This document shows, in pieces, positions 1-8,350 of a stretch of 64,000 nucleotides of DNA. The translations under genes were made by a program, and so were the position numbers. The notes beneath the pieces were generated by a model that was given only the letters and a program-made list of their open reading frames with translations, had not been told where the DNA came from and ran no database searches. The stretch is from assembly GCF_008119785.1 (NCBI RefSeq), contig NZ_VSFA01000012.1, positions 1 through 64,000 on the forward strand. Reading direction: 5' to 3'. Each line of letters begins with the position of its first letter. Positions within the stretch are counted from its first letter, which is position 1. This DNA comes from Micromonospora sp. MP36. Lineage in GTDB: Bacteria; Actinomycetota; Actinomycetes; Mycobacteriales; Micromonosporaceae.

Positions 1-369
1 CTGATCATCGAAGACGACGACGGCACCGTCGAGATCACGGTCAGCAACTTCCGGACCAAGACCAAGGCCTGCGAGGCGTACCTGCCGGGGCCGAAGAACG
101 GCATGTACCTGATCGCCGACGTGACCGCCGAGGTCACCAAGGGCACCGGCACGATCAACCCGTTCTACTTCAAGTGGATCGGCACGGACGGTAGCGAGGA
201 GAGCGGGGTCGCGGGCGCCTTCTCCGGCTGCGGCAAGCTGCTCGGCTCGGGCAACGACCTGGCGACCGGCAGCAAGCGCACCGGTCAGCTGGTCTTCGAC
301 GTCAAGGACAAGAACGGCACCCTGGAGTACGAGCACCGGCTGAAGACGGCCGGCTCCTGGAAGCCCTGA
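1..369 (+). CDS. C-terminal part of a DUF4352-like exported protein (partial)
   Basis: The reading frame is open from base 1 and stops at 367-369, so only the last 122 residues are present. The pattern of alternating beta strands (YLIADVTAEVTKG, FKWIGTDG, LVFDVKDKNG) ending in a Trp-Lys-Pro tail resembles the immunoglobulin-like DUF4352 domain of actinobacterial lipoproteins. The N-terminus, where a lipobox would sit, lies outside the window. A strong hairpin terminator follows 17 bases after the stop, so this is the last gene of its transcript. The family call is by fold pattern only and no function can be assigned. Confidence 0.6.
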   Translation: MIIEDDDGTVEITVSNFRTKTKACEAYLPGPKNGMYLIADVTAEVTKGTGTINPFYFKWIGTDGSEESGVAGAFSGCGKLLGSGNDLATGSKRTGQLVFDVKDKNGTLEYEHRLKTAGSWKP

Positions 370-386
370 GCCGCGACGCCCCGCAC

Positions 387-416
387 GGGGGCCGGTCCCG
401 CCCGGGACCGGCCCCC
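387..416 (+). terminator. Rho-independent-type terminator
   Basis: A perfect 13-bp GC-rich stem (387-399 with 404-416) with a 4-base loop is followed by a T-rich stretch (GTCGGTTTT). It closes the transcript of the partial gene at the window start and insulates the sigma-factor gene downstream. Confidence 0.85.
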
Positions 417-500
417 GTCGGTTTTCCGCCGGAACGGGTGTCACCTGGCGCGTCTCCCAGGAGTCCCTTCCATGACATCCGCCGCTGGCAGGGAGTGCCA

Positions 501-1004
501 TTGAACGGAGAACTCGACCTGCGCGACCTCTACGCCGCCACCGCCGGCCGGCTGGTCGCCCAGGTGTACGCGATGACCGGCGACTTCGCCGAAGCGCAGG
601 ACGTGGTGCAGGAGGCCTTCGCCAAGGTGCTGGCCCGCCCGAGCCTGCTGCGCCACGTGGACAGCCCGGAAGCTTGGCTCTGCCGGGTGGCCGTGAACGC
701 CGCCCGGTCCCGACACCGCCGGCGGGCCCTCTTCGACCGGATCGCCCGCTCCGGCCGGCTCCGGCCCGCGGAGACCGTACCGCCGGTCTCCCCCGACCGG
801 GTCGCGCTGGTCGCCGCGTTGCAACGGTTGCCACGGGCCACCCGGGAGGCCGTCGTGCTGCACCACCTCGCCGACCTGCCCGTCGCCGAGGTGGCTGCCA
901 CCCTCGGCTGCAGCGTGGAGACCGTCAAGACCCGCCTCGTGCGGGGCCGTCGCGCACTCGCCGAACACCTTCGCGACCAGGACAGGGAGAAGAGCTGTGT
1001 CTGA
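501..1004 (+). CDS. ECF/SigE-family RNA polymerase sigma factor
   Basis: This is an alternative sigma factor of about 167 residues with the two sigma domains of this group. Region 2 lies at about 10-75 (DLYAATAGRLVAQVYAMTGD, then AQDVVQEAF) and region 4 at about 105-155 (LQRLPRATREAVVLHHLADL, then a helix-turn-helix ending VETVKTRLVRGRRAL). The TTG at 501 is preferred because AGGGAG at 489-494 is correctly spaced; a longer GTG start at 438 would add 21 unconserved residues. The stop overlaps the GTG of the next gene, so the two are translationally coupled. The neighbouring membrane protein is a candidate cognate anti-sigma or reporter protein, by position only. Confidence 0.9.
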   Translation: MNGELDLRDLYAATAGRLVAQVYAMTGDFAEAQDVVQEAFAKVLARPSLLRHVDSPEAWLCRVAVNAARSRHRRRALFDRIARSGRLRPAETVPPVSPDRVALVAALQRLPRATREAVVLHHLADLPVAEVAATLGCSVETVKTRLVRGRRALAEHLRDQDREKSCV

Positions 1005-2400
1005 CCCCCACCTGCGGGACGTCGACGTGACCGACCTCGACCTCCCCGGCCTCTCCCACGAGGTCAACCAGGCGTTCCGGCCCCACTTCGCCGACGTCGA
1101 GGCGCGGGCCCGCCGGATCCGACGTACCCGGGTGCTCGGCGCGGCCGCGGTCGCGGTCGGCGTGCTGCTGGCCGGCGGCACGGCGACCGTGGCCGCCCGT
1201 CACGACGCCGCGCCCACCCCCGCCACCAGGCCCAGCCCGAGCATCGGCCCGTGGACGGCGGACTGGCACGGCTCGTCCCGGACGCCGGCCCCGCAGCCCA
1301 GCTACGTCCAGGTCACCCCCGGCCACTACGACGTGGCCGAGCCGGACAAACCGCTGACCGGCATGTTCACCCGGATGATGGTCGGCGACCTGGATCACCT
1401 CTACCTGGAGTACCAGGACTGCCAGGGCGGCCGGTGCACCCGGATGCTCGCCGCGAGCGCGGACCGCGGCCGCACCTGGCGCAAGCTCCGGATGCCTGAG
1501 GGACTGATCGTCAACCCGAAGTACGGGACCATCGTGGCCGCGCACGGCACGACGCTGGTGGCGCGGGACAACATGCAAGCCCGGATGCGCCAGCTGCCCG
1601 AGGAGCAGCGGAAGACGTTGTTCCTGGAGCCGGACACCTACTGGGTCAGCATCGACGCTGGCGCCACCTGGCGGCGCCCCACGATCCGGACCGCCGACGC
1701 CCTTCCCGTTGGCTGGCCGCACCTGAACGCGGGAATGCAACCCCTCCACAAGCCGATGATGGTCGCCTTCGACCCGGCCACCGGTGACATCGCCCTGGCC
1801 GCACTGCCACGCGTGGCGCACGAGCCGCCACTGGAGCTGCCGCACGACCTCGGTCTGTGGATCGTCACCGACGAGGCCGAGCCGATCCCCAGCCCCCTGC
1901 CGTCGGGCGGATTCACGCGGAAGAGTTGGCCGATCGTGATGGTCAGCCGGGACGGTGGGCGTACCTGGGACAAGCGCCGGCTGCCGGAGGAGATCTCCGC
2001 CCCGCCACCCGCCGGCTGGGGCTTCCGCAGCGACTGGCTGCACACGGCCGACGGCCGGACCGTCTACGCGCTGGAGAAACGCGACAAGCGGGTACGGGTG
2101 CACGTGAGCACCGACGGCGCGGCCACCTGGCGTACCGGAGCCGAGGTCGACCTGGGCGGACCGCTGCTGACGGTGCTGCCTACCAGGGAGGGTTCGCTGA
2201 TCCTGGCCAGCGACACGGCGACCTGGCGGAGCACCGACCAGGCAGCCAGCTTCACAAGGGTCGGCCCGTCGCTCGGCAGCGGGGCCTACGCCCTCCCGGG
2301 CGGCGGCTACGCGATCACGACCAACAACAACGAGTACAGCGTCTGGCTCTCGCCGGACGGGTCGAAGTGGTCGTACGTCGGGCGGCCCGAGGTGCCCTGA
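997..2400 (+). CDS. Single-pass membrane protein with BNR/sialidase-like beta-propeller
   Basis: This 467-residue protein has a short cytoplasmic N-terminus (about 1-45), one membrane helix (about 47-68, LGAAAVAVGVLLAGGTATVAA) and a large exported domain. That domain repeats Asp-box-like motifs, for example SADRGRTWRKL, SIDAGATWRRP, SRDGGRTWDKR, STDGAATWRTG and STDQAASF, typical of BNR/sialidase-type propellers. The GTG start lies inside the sigma gene, with 8 bases shared, so translation is coupled. A sigma-bound cytoplasmic tail with an exported sensor domain would fit an anti-sigma role, but no zinc-binding anti-sigma motif is visible. Function is inferred from context. Confidence 0.85.
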   Translation: MSDPHLRDVDVTDLDLPGLSHEVNQAFRPHFADVEARARRIRRTRVLGAAAVAVGVLLAGGTATVAARHDAAPTPATRPSPSIGPWTADWHGSSRTPAPQPSYVQVTPGHYDVAEPDKPLTGMFTRMMVGDLDHLYLEYQDCQGGRCTRMLAASADRGRTWRKLRMPEGLIVNPKYGTIVAAHGTTLVARDNMQARMRQLPEEQRKTLFLEPDTYWVSIDAGATWRRPTIRTADALPVGWPHLNAGMQPLHKPMMVAFDPATGDIALAALPRVAHEPPLELPHDLGLWIVTDEAEPIPSPLPSGGFTRKSWPIVMVSRDGGRTWDKRRLPEEISAPPPAGWGFRSDWLHTADGRTVYALEKRDKRVRVHVSTDGAATWRTGAEVDLGGPLLTVLPTREGSLILASDTATWRSTDQAASFTRVGPSLGSGAYALPGGGYAITTNNNEYSVWLSPDGSKWSYVGRPEVP

Positions 2401-2524
2401 CCGTCAACCACCGCCGGGCCGGGTCCCATCCGGAGGCTGGCGACGACGGCGCCCGTCCGGTCACGTGCCGGGCGGGCACCGTCCCATCCCGGGGAGCGGC
2501 CCTCGTCGCCCTGCTCACCGTGGC

Positions 2525-3586
2525 TCAGCCGGCCGGAATCAGGGCATCACAGTTCGCGGACCGGTACGCGCCCTCGTCGCTCTTCGCGCACACCTCGACC
2601 CCGTCCACCAGGATCCGGACGGTCCGGGGGCCGGACCAGTGCTCGTCGCGGCTGGCGCTCACCAGGACGAAGTCCACGGGTTGGCGCGGCAACGCGACCC
2701 GCCACGGGAGCCGCTGGGCCGGCAGCACCACCGAGGACGGCTGCGCGGGATCGCGGTAGATGATGTATGCCCTGCCCTGGCCGATCACCTCGTAGACCAC
2801 GGCAGCGACGCGTACGGGCCGGCTCGGCGTGACCGACGGCGCCGACGGGCCGACGACCGGCGAGGCGACTCCGGCCGGCGTGGGCGCATCGCCCGCCACA
2901 CCGACGTCCGAACCAGCGGAGGTCGCCGCGGGCGGACGGTCCCGGTACGGCCCGTCGGCCGCCACCAGGCCGCCGACGAGGAGGGCGAGCACCGCCCAGG
3001 TCACCGGTCGACGGCGGGGACGGGGCCGTTCGGGCTCGGCCACTGCTTGCTCGGCCAGGAACCGCGCGAGCCGCCGGCGGCCGTCCCGGTGCCACAGGTA
3101 CTCGTCGGCGTCCACCCTGCCGTCGCCCCCGTGCCGGCGCAGCACGGCGATCACCTCTTCCGGCGGCAGCGTGAAGTCGTCGAGGCTGAGCAGCTGGTAG
3201 GTGCGGCGGCCGGCCCGCTCCGCACCCCACCGTCGCCGGAGCTTGAAGCCGGGGGCGAGGCGGATCTCCAGGACCGGGCTGGACCAGCTGTCGCCGGCCT
3301 TCCGCACGGTCACGGCCTCGACCGCCGCCCAGGGCAGCCTGGTCGTCGCACCGAGGCAGCGCACCGTCAGGCCGGAGCTGTCCACGTCGACGTGGAAGGT
3401 CCAGCTGAGCGCGACCAACCCGCAGACTGCCCAGATGAGCAAGCCGATGCCGCCGAGGTAGTAGAACGGCGGCCAGCCCCGGTCGGTGACCTCGGCGAGC
3501 CAGCCCGCGAAGACACAGAGGCCACCCCAGCAGAGCATGCCGAGGTGGAAGCGTAGGACCTTCGGGGTGTTCCGATGCAGCCTCAA
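2525..3586 (-). CDS. Membrane protein: PH-like domain plus MmpS-like exported domain
   Basis: This 353-residue protein starts with two membrane helices (about 5-27 and 36-62), followed by a cytosolic PH-like segment (SSGLTVRCLGATTRLPWAAV onward). A third helix (about 212-230) leads to an exported C-terminus. The last 90 residues (YEVIGQGRAYIIYRDP, LPWRV, VRILVDGVEV, and a Cys pair near the end) match the pattern of the MmpS/MmpL-accessory Ig-like domain. TTG at 3586 is the only start that fits; the frame upstream of it is a shadow of the neighbouring gene. The combination of PH and MmpS-like domains is unusual. The role is unknown. Confidence 0.75.
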   Translation of the reverse strand: MRLHRNTPKVLRFHLGMLCWGGLCVFAGWLAEVTDRGWPPFYYLGGIGLLIWAVCGLVALSWTFHVDVDSSGLTVRCLGATTRLPWAAVEAVTVRKAGDSWSSPVLEIRLAPGFKLRRRWGAERAGRRTYQLLSLDDFTLPPEEVIAVLRRHGGDGRVDADEYLWHRDGRRRLARFLAEQAVAEPERPRPRRRPVTWAVLALLVGGLVAADGPYRDRPPAATSAGSDVGVAGDAPTPAGVASPVVGPSAPSVTPSRPVRVAAVVYEVIGQGRAYIIYRDPAQPSSVVLPAQRLPWRVALPRQPVDFVLVSASRDEHWSGPRTVRILVDGVEVCAKSDEGAYRSANCDALIPAG

Positions 3587-3668
3587 CCGTCCCGTCGCCC
3601 CTTCGTGCCGATGGCGCCGGGTCGCACCGTACCCACCACATGCCAGCGATCGGGGTGGTGCCTCCGGC

Positions 3669-4841
3669 CTAGCCGGTGCCGGTGAGTTCGGCCAGGTCAA
3701 CTGCGGCGACGAGCTGGGCGAGCGCGGGTTCCCCGGCGAGGTCCAGCGGGAGCAGTTCGCCGGTCCGGGGTCGCGGGTTGAGCAGCAGCTCGCGGCTGGT
3801 GTCGTGGACGATCGCGGCGGCGTCGGCCGCCTGCCACTGCACCCCGCGCAGCGCGGTCCGGTCGAACGTCGCCGCGAGCAGGCAGGAGACCCGCGGCCGG
3901 CCGTACGCGTCCACGCCGTCGGTGCGCAGCACGGCCACCCGGACGGCGGCGACGCCGGGGGCGACGGCCAGCGCCTCCCGTACGGTGACCAGGACCTGGC
4001 CGCAGACGAACAGCTTGTGGTAGGCGGCGCGGTCGCGCTGGGGCAGCTTGCGCAGCGACAGGTTGCCGGCCTGCGTGGTGGTGGGCATCCGCTCGGGGAC
4101 CACCTGGTCGACGCCGGGCACGAGCACCGCCAGGGAGACCTCGTCGCCGCTGACCCCGACCGCCGCACTGGGCGCCTCGTTGTCCTCGAACGCTTCCTCC
4201 AGGGTCTCCAGCACCACCTCGGGAACGTTGGCGCAGAGCTGCTGCCAGCGCTGGTCGAGGTACTGCTGCCAGGCGGCCTGCTGCTCGAGCCGGGTGGCCC
4301 ACTGCCGGTGCACCTCGGCCTCGGTCCACTGCGCCGCCTGCTGCCTGGCCTGCGCCCGCCGGGCACGCTCGAAGAGCCCGATCCCGGCCAGGGTGTGGCT
4401 CTCGTAGTGCTTGCGGATGCTGTCCCGGTCGGGCGGCGCGGGCTCCGGCGCGATCGGCCGGGAGGCGGGCGGGAAGTCCACCCGGTGCAGCTCGAGGATG
4501 CGCTGGAAGGCCTGGGCGAGGCGATGCGCCTCCGCCGCCCGTTGCGCCTGCGCCGCCTGGCGCTGCTGCGCGGCGAGCTGCCGCTGGTAGCTCGCCGCCG
4601 AGGCGGTCCGGCCGCCACCGGACCGGCCGCGCCGGCCGCCGCCGAGCGAGGTGTAGAAGCCGACCGGCCCGACGCCGGTGGAGAAGCCGGTACGGCCGCC
4701 GCCGACGTGGATCCGGGCGGCGCGCGGACCGAGGCTGGTGCGGATCCCCCGCGACGAGGCCCGGATGCGCACCCCTGGCGCCAGCTTGATGGAGAACCCC
4801 ACCGGCCGACCGTAGACCGGCTCGACCTGGCTCCTGGTCAT
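3669..4841 (-). CDS. DUF4236 domain protein with coiled-coil middle region
   Basis: This is a 390-residue protein. Residues about 10-70 (GFSIKLAPGVRIRASSRGIR, then TSLGPRAARIHVGGGRTGFS) show the repeated glycine-turn beta pattern of DUF4236. They are followed by a Gln/Ala/Arg-rich coiled coil (about 85-125) and an alpha/beta C-terminal half of unknown family. ATG 4841 places the DUF4236 motif at the N-terminus as in relatives; GTG 4868 would add 9 residues. It lies 83 bases upstream of the PH/MmpS-like gene on the same strand and is divergent from the Excalibur gene. DUF4236 has no established function. Confidence 0.8.
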   Translation of the reverse strand: MTRSQVEPVYGRPVGFSIKLAPGVRIRASSRGIRTSLGPRAARIHVGGGRTGFSTGVGPVGFYTSLGGGRRGRSGGGRTASAASYQRQLAAQQRQAAQAQRAAEAHRLAQAFQRILELHRVDFPPASRPIAPEPAPPDRDSIRKHYESHTLAGIGLFERARRAQARQQAAQWTEAEVHRQWATRLEQQAAWQQYLDQRWQQLCANVPEVVLETLEEAFEDNEAPSAAVGVSGDEVSLAVLVPGVDQVVPERMPTTTQAGNLSLRKLPQRDRAAYHKLFVCGQVLVTVREALAVAPGVAAVRVAVLRTDGVDAYGRPRVSCLLAATFDRTALRGVQWQAADAAAIVHDTSRELLLNPRPRTGELLPLDLAGEPALAQLVAAVDLAELTGTG

Positions 4842-4977
4842 CCCGCTGCCCGACCGGTACTCCGACACTCGGTCAGCCCGCCCAGCAATCCGGACATCAC
4901 CCCGCGTCGAAGCGTCGACACAGATGGTGGCCGATTGGCCTCTGGCAATTGTTGAGCCCGCAAGCACACTGGTACGG

Positions 4978-5685
4978 GTGACGTACCAACCCCCGCAGGA
5001 CCCCTGGCAGCCGGTGCCGCCTCCCCCGCCACCGCCTCCCTCGTCGTGGCAAACGCCGACCGCCCAGTTCGGACCGGTCCCGCCGTACCCGACGGCGCAG
5101 GTCCCGGCTGCCGGCCAGACCGAGGCGCACGGATGGGTAACCGTTCCGGTCGGGGTCGACGGCGGCAACGGTCCGAAGCGACGCATCACTCGCGGGCAGA
5201 AGATCGCCGGGGGGTTCCTCGGACTGCTCCTGCTCTGCTGCTGCGGCGGCGGCATCGCCGCCATCGGCAACCCGGGTGACGACAAGCCGGCCACCAAGGA
5301 GTCGGCAGCGGCGGCGCGGGCGCTGGCCGAACCGTCCGTCGCCCAGGACAGCCCCGCGCCGTCGAGCGAACCACCGACCGTGGCGCCCACGAGCGAGTCG
5401 CCGAGTCCCGCGGCCACGACCAGCCGGCCCAGCCCGGCGCCGAAGCCGACGCGGAGCAGCCCGAAGCCGACGCCGAAGCGCACCACCAGCGCCCCGCGCA
5501 CCACCAAGCCGACGACGAGCAAGTGCGACCCCAACTACAGCGGCTGCGTGCCCATCGCCAGCGATGTGGACTGCGCGGGCGGCAGCGGCAACGGTCCGGC
5601 GTACGTTCAAGGACCCGTGCGGGTCATCGGCACGGACATCTACGACCTGGACCGCGACGGGGACGGCATCGCCTGCGACAAGTGA
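4978..5685 (+). CDS. Membrane-anchored Excalibur calcium-binding domain protein
   Basis: This protein of about 235 residues has a Pro-rich cytoplasmic N-terminus (QPPQDPWQPVPPPPPPPP), a membrane helix (GGFLGLLLLCCCGGGIAAI) and a long Ser/Thr/Pro/Lys linker. The C-terminal Excalibur domain carries the signature Cys residues (KCDPNYSGCVP) and the calcium-loop-like DLDRDGDGIACD. GTG 4978 is preferred because relatives begin with a short M-T-Y-Q-P type N-terminus; GTG/ATG starts back to 4924 are possible. The Excalibur motif is known from extracellular actinobacterial and bacillar proteins. The partner or substrate cannot be told. A hairpin terminator follows. Confidence 0.85.
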   Translation: MTYQPPQDPWQPVPPPPPPPPSSWQTPTAQFGPVPPYPTAQVPAAGQTEAHGWVTVPVGVDGGNGPKRRITRGQKIAGGFLGLLLLCCCGGGIAAIGNPGDDKPATKESAAAARALAEPSVAQDSPAPSSEPPTVAPTSESPSPAATTSRPSPAPKPTRSSPKPTPKRTTSAPRTTKPTTSKCDPNYSGCVPIASDVDCAGGSGNGPAYVQGPVRVIGTDIYDLDRDGDGIACDK

Positions 5686-5693
5686 CGGCAGAC

Positions 5694-5727
5694 GCGGTGG
5701 CCGCCCCCATCCGGGGACGGCCACCCG
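5694..5727. terminator. Hairpin terminator after the Excalibur gene
   Basis: GGTGGCCG at 5696-5703 pairs with CGGCCACC at 5718-5725, and an inner CCCC/GGGG extends the stem. It starts within ten bases of the stop codon. It could work from either strand. The rest of the gap to 5939 contains no convincing gene. Confidence 0.6.
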
Positions 5728-5926
5728 TCGTGTCATCCGGCCGGCATGGCGGGCGGGAGGAAGAGGTGTCCGTGCCACGCGCCCCGCACGGCACGCGTCG
5801 CGACCGTCGCCAGGCGGCGAGCAGCAGCCCGTACAGCAGCACGGCAAGCGTGGTGAGCATGGCCGAGCCGGACCGGGCGGCCAGGCCGGTGACGCACCAG
5901 GGCCCGCGAATAGCGCCGGACACCGG

Positions 5927-5932
5927 TAGCGT
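5927..5932 (+). promoter_or_regulatory. -10 box for a leaderless kinase transcript
   Basis: TAGCGT matches the actinobacterial TAnnnT -10 element. It ends 7 bases before GTG 5940, so transcription would start at or next to the start codon. There is no Shine-Dalgarno sequence in front of that codon, which supports leaderless translation. Confidence 0.55.
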
Positions 5933-5939
5933 GCGCATC

Positions 5940-6929
5940 GTGCGTGGGGAGACGGGCGGACGGCAGGTATCCGGTTCGTCCGGCGAGCCGGCGCTTGAAC
6001 AGCTGAAGGACCTCTTCGCGAGGCGGGGCTACCGGCGTTTCGACCTGCTCGGCGAGGGGATGGAAGGTGTCGTCTTCGCCCTCGGCGACGGGCACGTCGG
6101 CAAGCTGTGGTTCCGCCGGCAGCCGGCCGAGCTGCGAGTCATCAAGGACTTCTACGAGCACCTCGGGTCGCAGGATCTCCCCTTCGCCGTACCCCGGATG
6201 GTCGACGTGGACGAGGTGCGCGGCCGTGGGGTGACGATCGAGCACGAGCTGCCCGGCCGGAACCTGCGGGACGCGGTGGCGGCGGGTGACATCTCGGTCG
6301 AGACGGCGGGCACGTGCATGCTCACGGTGGTCACGGCGCTCGCGCGGACGACGGGCAGCGAGTCGGCCCGCCGGCTGACCGTGCTCGACGAGCCCGCACC
6401 GATGTGGCAGGGCAGCGACACCTGGGCCGGCGCGCTACGTGCCCTGGTGGACCGACGGGTCGCTGCCTTCGGTCCGGTCCTGGCAAACGCGGTGGACAGG
6501 TTCGACGAGAAGGTCGCCCGCGTCCGCCACCTGGTCGACGGCCTCCGCCCGTGCCGGACCGTCACCATGCACGGAGACCTGGTGCCGGCGAACGTCCTGG
6601 TCACCCCGGCCGGCGAGCCGGCGACCCTGCTCGACTGGGGTTTCCTGTCCACCGAGGCGGATCCGGCCTTCGAGGCGAGCATCGCCGCGGGCGTCTTCGA
6701 CATGTACGGGCCGGCCGCCCGCAGCCTGGACGACGAATGGGTCGAGACCCTGTGCCGGCTGTTCGGCCACACCCGCCACCAACTGCTCGTCTACCGCGCG
6801 GTCTACGCGCTGCTGACCAGCAACTCCTACGACGCGGAAGGGAAGGACGGGCACTTCGCCTGGTGTGCCGTGGCGCTCAACCGGCCGGACATCACCGAGG
6901 CGCTCTGGTCCGACTGCGGGGCGGCGTAG
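5940..6929 (+). CDS. Aminoglycoside phosphotransferase (APH)-fold kinase
   Basis: This protein of about 329 residues has a kinase-like fold. The N-lobe carries a glycine-containing loop (LLGEGMEGVVFAL) and a lysine strand (HVGKLWF). The catalytic loop is MHGDLVPANVL and the metal-binding motif is LLDWGF, as in APH/choline-kinase family phosphotransferases. The small molecule phosphorylated is unknown. GTG 5940 is chosen because a TAGCGT -10 box ends 7 bases upstream; GTG 5931 is the alternative. The upstream frame back to 5523 is a shadow of the Excalibur gene. Resistance is not implied: many chromosomal members act on sugars, choline or unknown metabolites. Confidence 0.85.
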   Translation: MRGETGGRQVSGSSGEPALEQLKDLFARRGYRRFDLLGEGMEGVVFALGDGHVGKLWFRRQPAELRVIKDFYEHLGSQDLPFAVPRMVDVDEVRGRGVTIEHELPGRNLRDAVAAGDISVETAGTCMLTVVTALARTTGSESARRLTVLDEPAPMWQGSDTWAGALRALVDRRVAAFGPVLANAVDRFDEKVARVRHLVDGLRPCRTVTMHGDLVPANVLVTPAGEPATLLDWGFLSTEADPAFEASIAAGVFDMYGPAARSLDDEWVETLCRLFGHTRHQLLVYRAVYALLTSNSYDAEGKDGHFAWCAVALNRPDITEALWSDCGAA

Positions 6930-7064
6930 CACCGACGCCCTGGACCACCAGCGGTGACGGTTCACTGACACGCCGCTCGGATCCGCGTGCGGCATCGTCT
7001 GGTGCCTGACGCTTGGACGGTGACAGGACCTGTTCGGGGATCGGGAAGGGCAACACCGTTCGGC

Positions 7065-7700
7065 ATGGAGCCCGACCCTTCGCGGGTCGTCGCGTTCAGC
7101 GATGCCGTCATCGCCATCGCCGTCACTCTGCTCGTCCTGGAGATCCGCCCGCCGCAGGACGCCCGGCACCTGTTCCACGACCTGGTCGCGCTCTGGCCGT
7201 CCTACCTGGCCTACACCGTCACCTTCATGTTGATCGGGCAGGTGTGGGCCAACCACCACGTCATGTTCGACCAGATCCGCACCGCCGACCGGACGGTGTT
7301 GTTCTTGAACACGGTGCTGCTGATGGACATCGCGTTCCTGCCGTTCGCCGCCTCCGTTCTGGCCGAGGCGCTTCGTGAGGGACAGGGGCAGCGGGTTGCC
7401 GTCGTCCTCCACGGCATCACGTTCGAACTGGCAGCCATTCTGTTCAACGCCATCTGGGCGTACGCCCGCCGTCACCCCCAGCTGCTGGTGACCACCCTCG
7501 ACGCCGCCGGTGCGAGAGCCATCGGCCGGCGCTTCCGGCTCGCCCTCACCTGGATCGCCACCGGAACCCTGCTGGGCGCCCTGCTTCCCGCTCTTGGCGT
7601 GGCGGTGATCGCCGCGTTCATCCCCTTCTACTGGCTGCCGATCCGGGGCGAGATCGCCAGGGCGAGGCAGCGCCCTGGCAAGGGTGGCGGTCCCGCGTGA
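7065..7700 (+). CDS. TMEM175-family (DUF1211) membrane protein, putative potassium channel
   Basis: This 211-residue protein has the hallmark FSDAVIAIAVTLLVLEI first helix and five further membrane helices, the usual size for the bacterial TMEM175 family. Bacterial and lysosomal members conduct K+; selectivity here is inferred from the family. ATG 7065 puts the conserved RVVAFSD motif 6 residues from the N-terminus, as in relatives; the longer frame from 6987 is unsupported. The gene is convergent with the DUF4396 gene and shares a hairpin terminator with it. Confidence 0.88.
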   Translation: MEPDPSRVVAFSDAVIAIAVTLLVLEIRPPQDARHLFHDLVALWPSYLAYTVTFMLIGQVWANHHVMFDQIRTADRTVLFLNTVLLMDIAFLPFAASVLAEALREGQGQRVAVVLHGITFELAAILFNAIWAYARRHPQLLVTTLDAAGARAIGRRFRLALTWIATGTLLGALLPALGVAVIAAFIPFYWLPIRGEIARARQRPGKGGGPA

Positions 7701-7714
7701 ACGCGGGTGTCGAG

Positions 7715-7749
7715 AAGGCGGCCGGGCACCCAGGGTGTCCGGCCGCCTT
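7715..7749. terminator. Bidirectional hairpin terminator
   Basis: AAGGCGGCCGG at 7715-7725 pairs with CCGGCCGCCTT at 7739-7749. The loop can pair further (GCACC/GGTGT). It sits between the convergent TMEM175 and DUF4396 genes. Confidence 0.75.
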
Positions 7750-7760
7750 CGGCATGTCGG

Positions 7761-8303
7761 TCAGTGGGCGTGGTGGTACTGGTGCACGACGGCGTGGCCC
7801 TTGCCCCGCGAGATCAACCACCGGTTGATCGGGGTGGTCAGCAGGAACGCGACCAGCAGCGACGCCGCCAGTGCGGTCCAGAACAGCCGGCTGGTCAGGC
7901 CGGCATCCATCGCGCCGGGCACGGCCAGCATGAACGCGTTGTCCAGCAGCTCCATGACGGCGATCGAGATCGTGTCGGCGGCCAGGGCAACCTTCAGCGC
8001 AGTACGGACGTCGACCCCGGCGCGCAGCACCCCGCGCATGGTCAGCCCGTAGCCGAACACGAACGCCAACGCGATCGACAGCACCACGGTGGCGCCGTTG
8101 TGCAGGCCAATGCCGGTGCCGATGACCATGCCGAGCACCTCACCGATCGCGCAGCCGGTGAGGCAGTGCAGCGTCGCCGCCGCAGCCATCGCCCACGTCG
8201 CCGTCGGCTTCTCGGCCTGACCGTGGTGGGCATGAGCGTCGCCCGCCGGCCCCACGACGTGCACGGCTGCCGAGTCGTGTTGCTGGTGATTGTGAAGATC
8301 CAT
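7761..8303 (-). CDS. DUF4396 membrane protein with His-rich ends
   Basis: This protein of about 180 residues has four membrane helices (for example CLTGCAIGEVLGMVIGTGIG, IALAFVFGYGLTM, LFWTALAASLLVAFLLTTP). The N-terminus and C-terminus are rich in His (HNHQQHDSAAVH, HAHHG, HQYHHAH), consistent with metal contact. ATG 8303 has a good GGGAGG 7 bases upstream; a start at 8333 would lie inside the operator. The palindrome immediately upstream has the look of a CsoR-type metal-sensor site, so expression is probably metal-responsive (copper is the usual ligand of such sites). The biochemical role of DUF4396 is not established. Confidence 0.85.
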   Translation of the reverse strand: MDLHNHQQHDSAAVHVVGPAGDAHAHHGQAEKPTATWAMAAAATLHCLTGCAIGEVLGMVIGTGIGLHNGATVVLSIALAFVFGYGLTMRGVLRAGVDVRTALKVALAADTISIAVMELLDNAFMLAVPGAMDAGLTSRLFWTALAASLLVAFLLTTPINRWLISRGKGHAVVHQYHHAH

Positions 8304-8329
8304 GTCCGCACCTCCCTGCGTCGACCTCA

Positions 8330-8350
8330 CCATACCCCTAGGGGGTATGG
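8330..8350 (-). promoter_or_regulatory. CsoR-type palindromic operator
   Basis: Perfect 9-bp arms CCATACCCC (8330-8338) and GGGGTATGG (8342-8350) flank a 3-base centre. This TACCC...GGGTA arrangement is that of CsoR/RcnR-family sites in Actinobacteria. On the minus strand a TATGGT -10-like hexamer overlaps it (8328-8333), ideal for repression of the DUF4396 gene. No csoR gene lies in the window, so the regulator would act from elsewhere. Confidence 0.65.

Noticed and set aside
5624..5860. Minus-strand frame with a membrane-like start (MLTTLAVLLYGLLLAAW) between the Excalibur and kinase genes
   Set aside because: It runs antisense into the Excalibur gene, has no ribosome-binding site and the part after the hydrophobic stretch has no coding character. 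Possible but not supportable.
5940..6929. Antibiotic-resistance kinase
   Set aside because: The APH fold is shared with many metabolic kinases and nothing around it suggests resistance.
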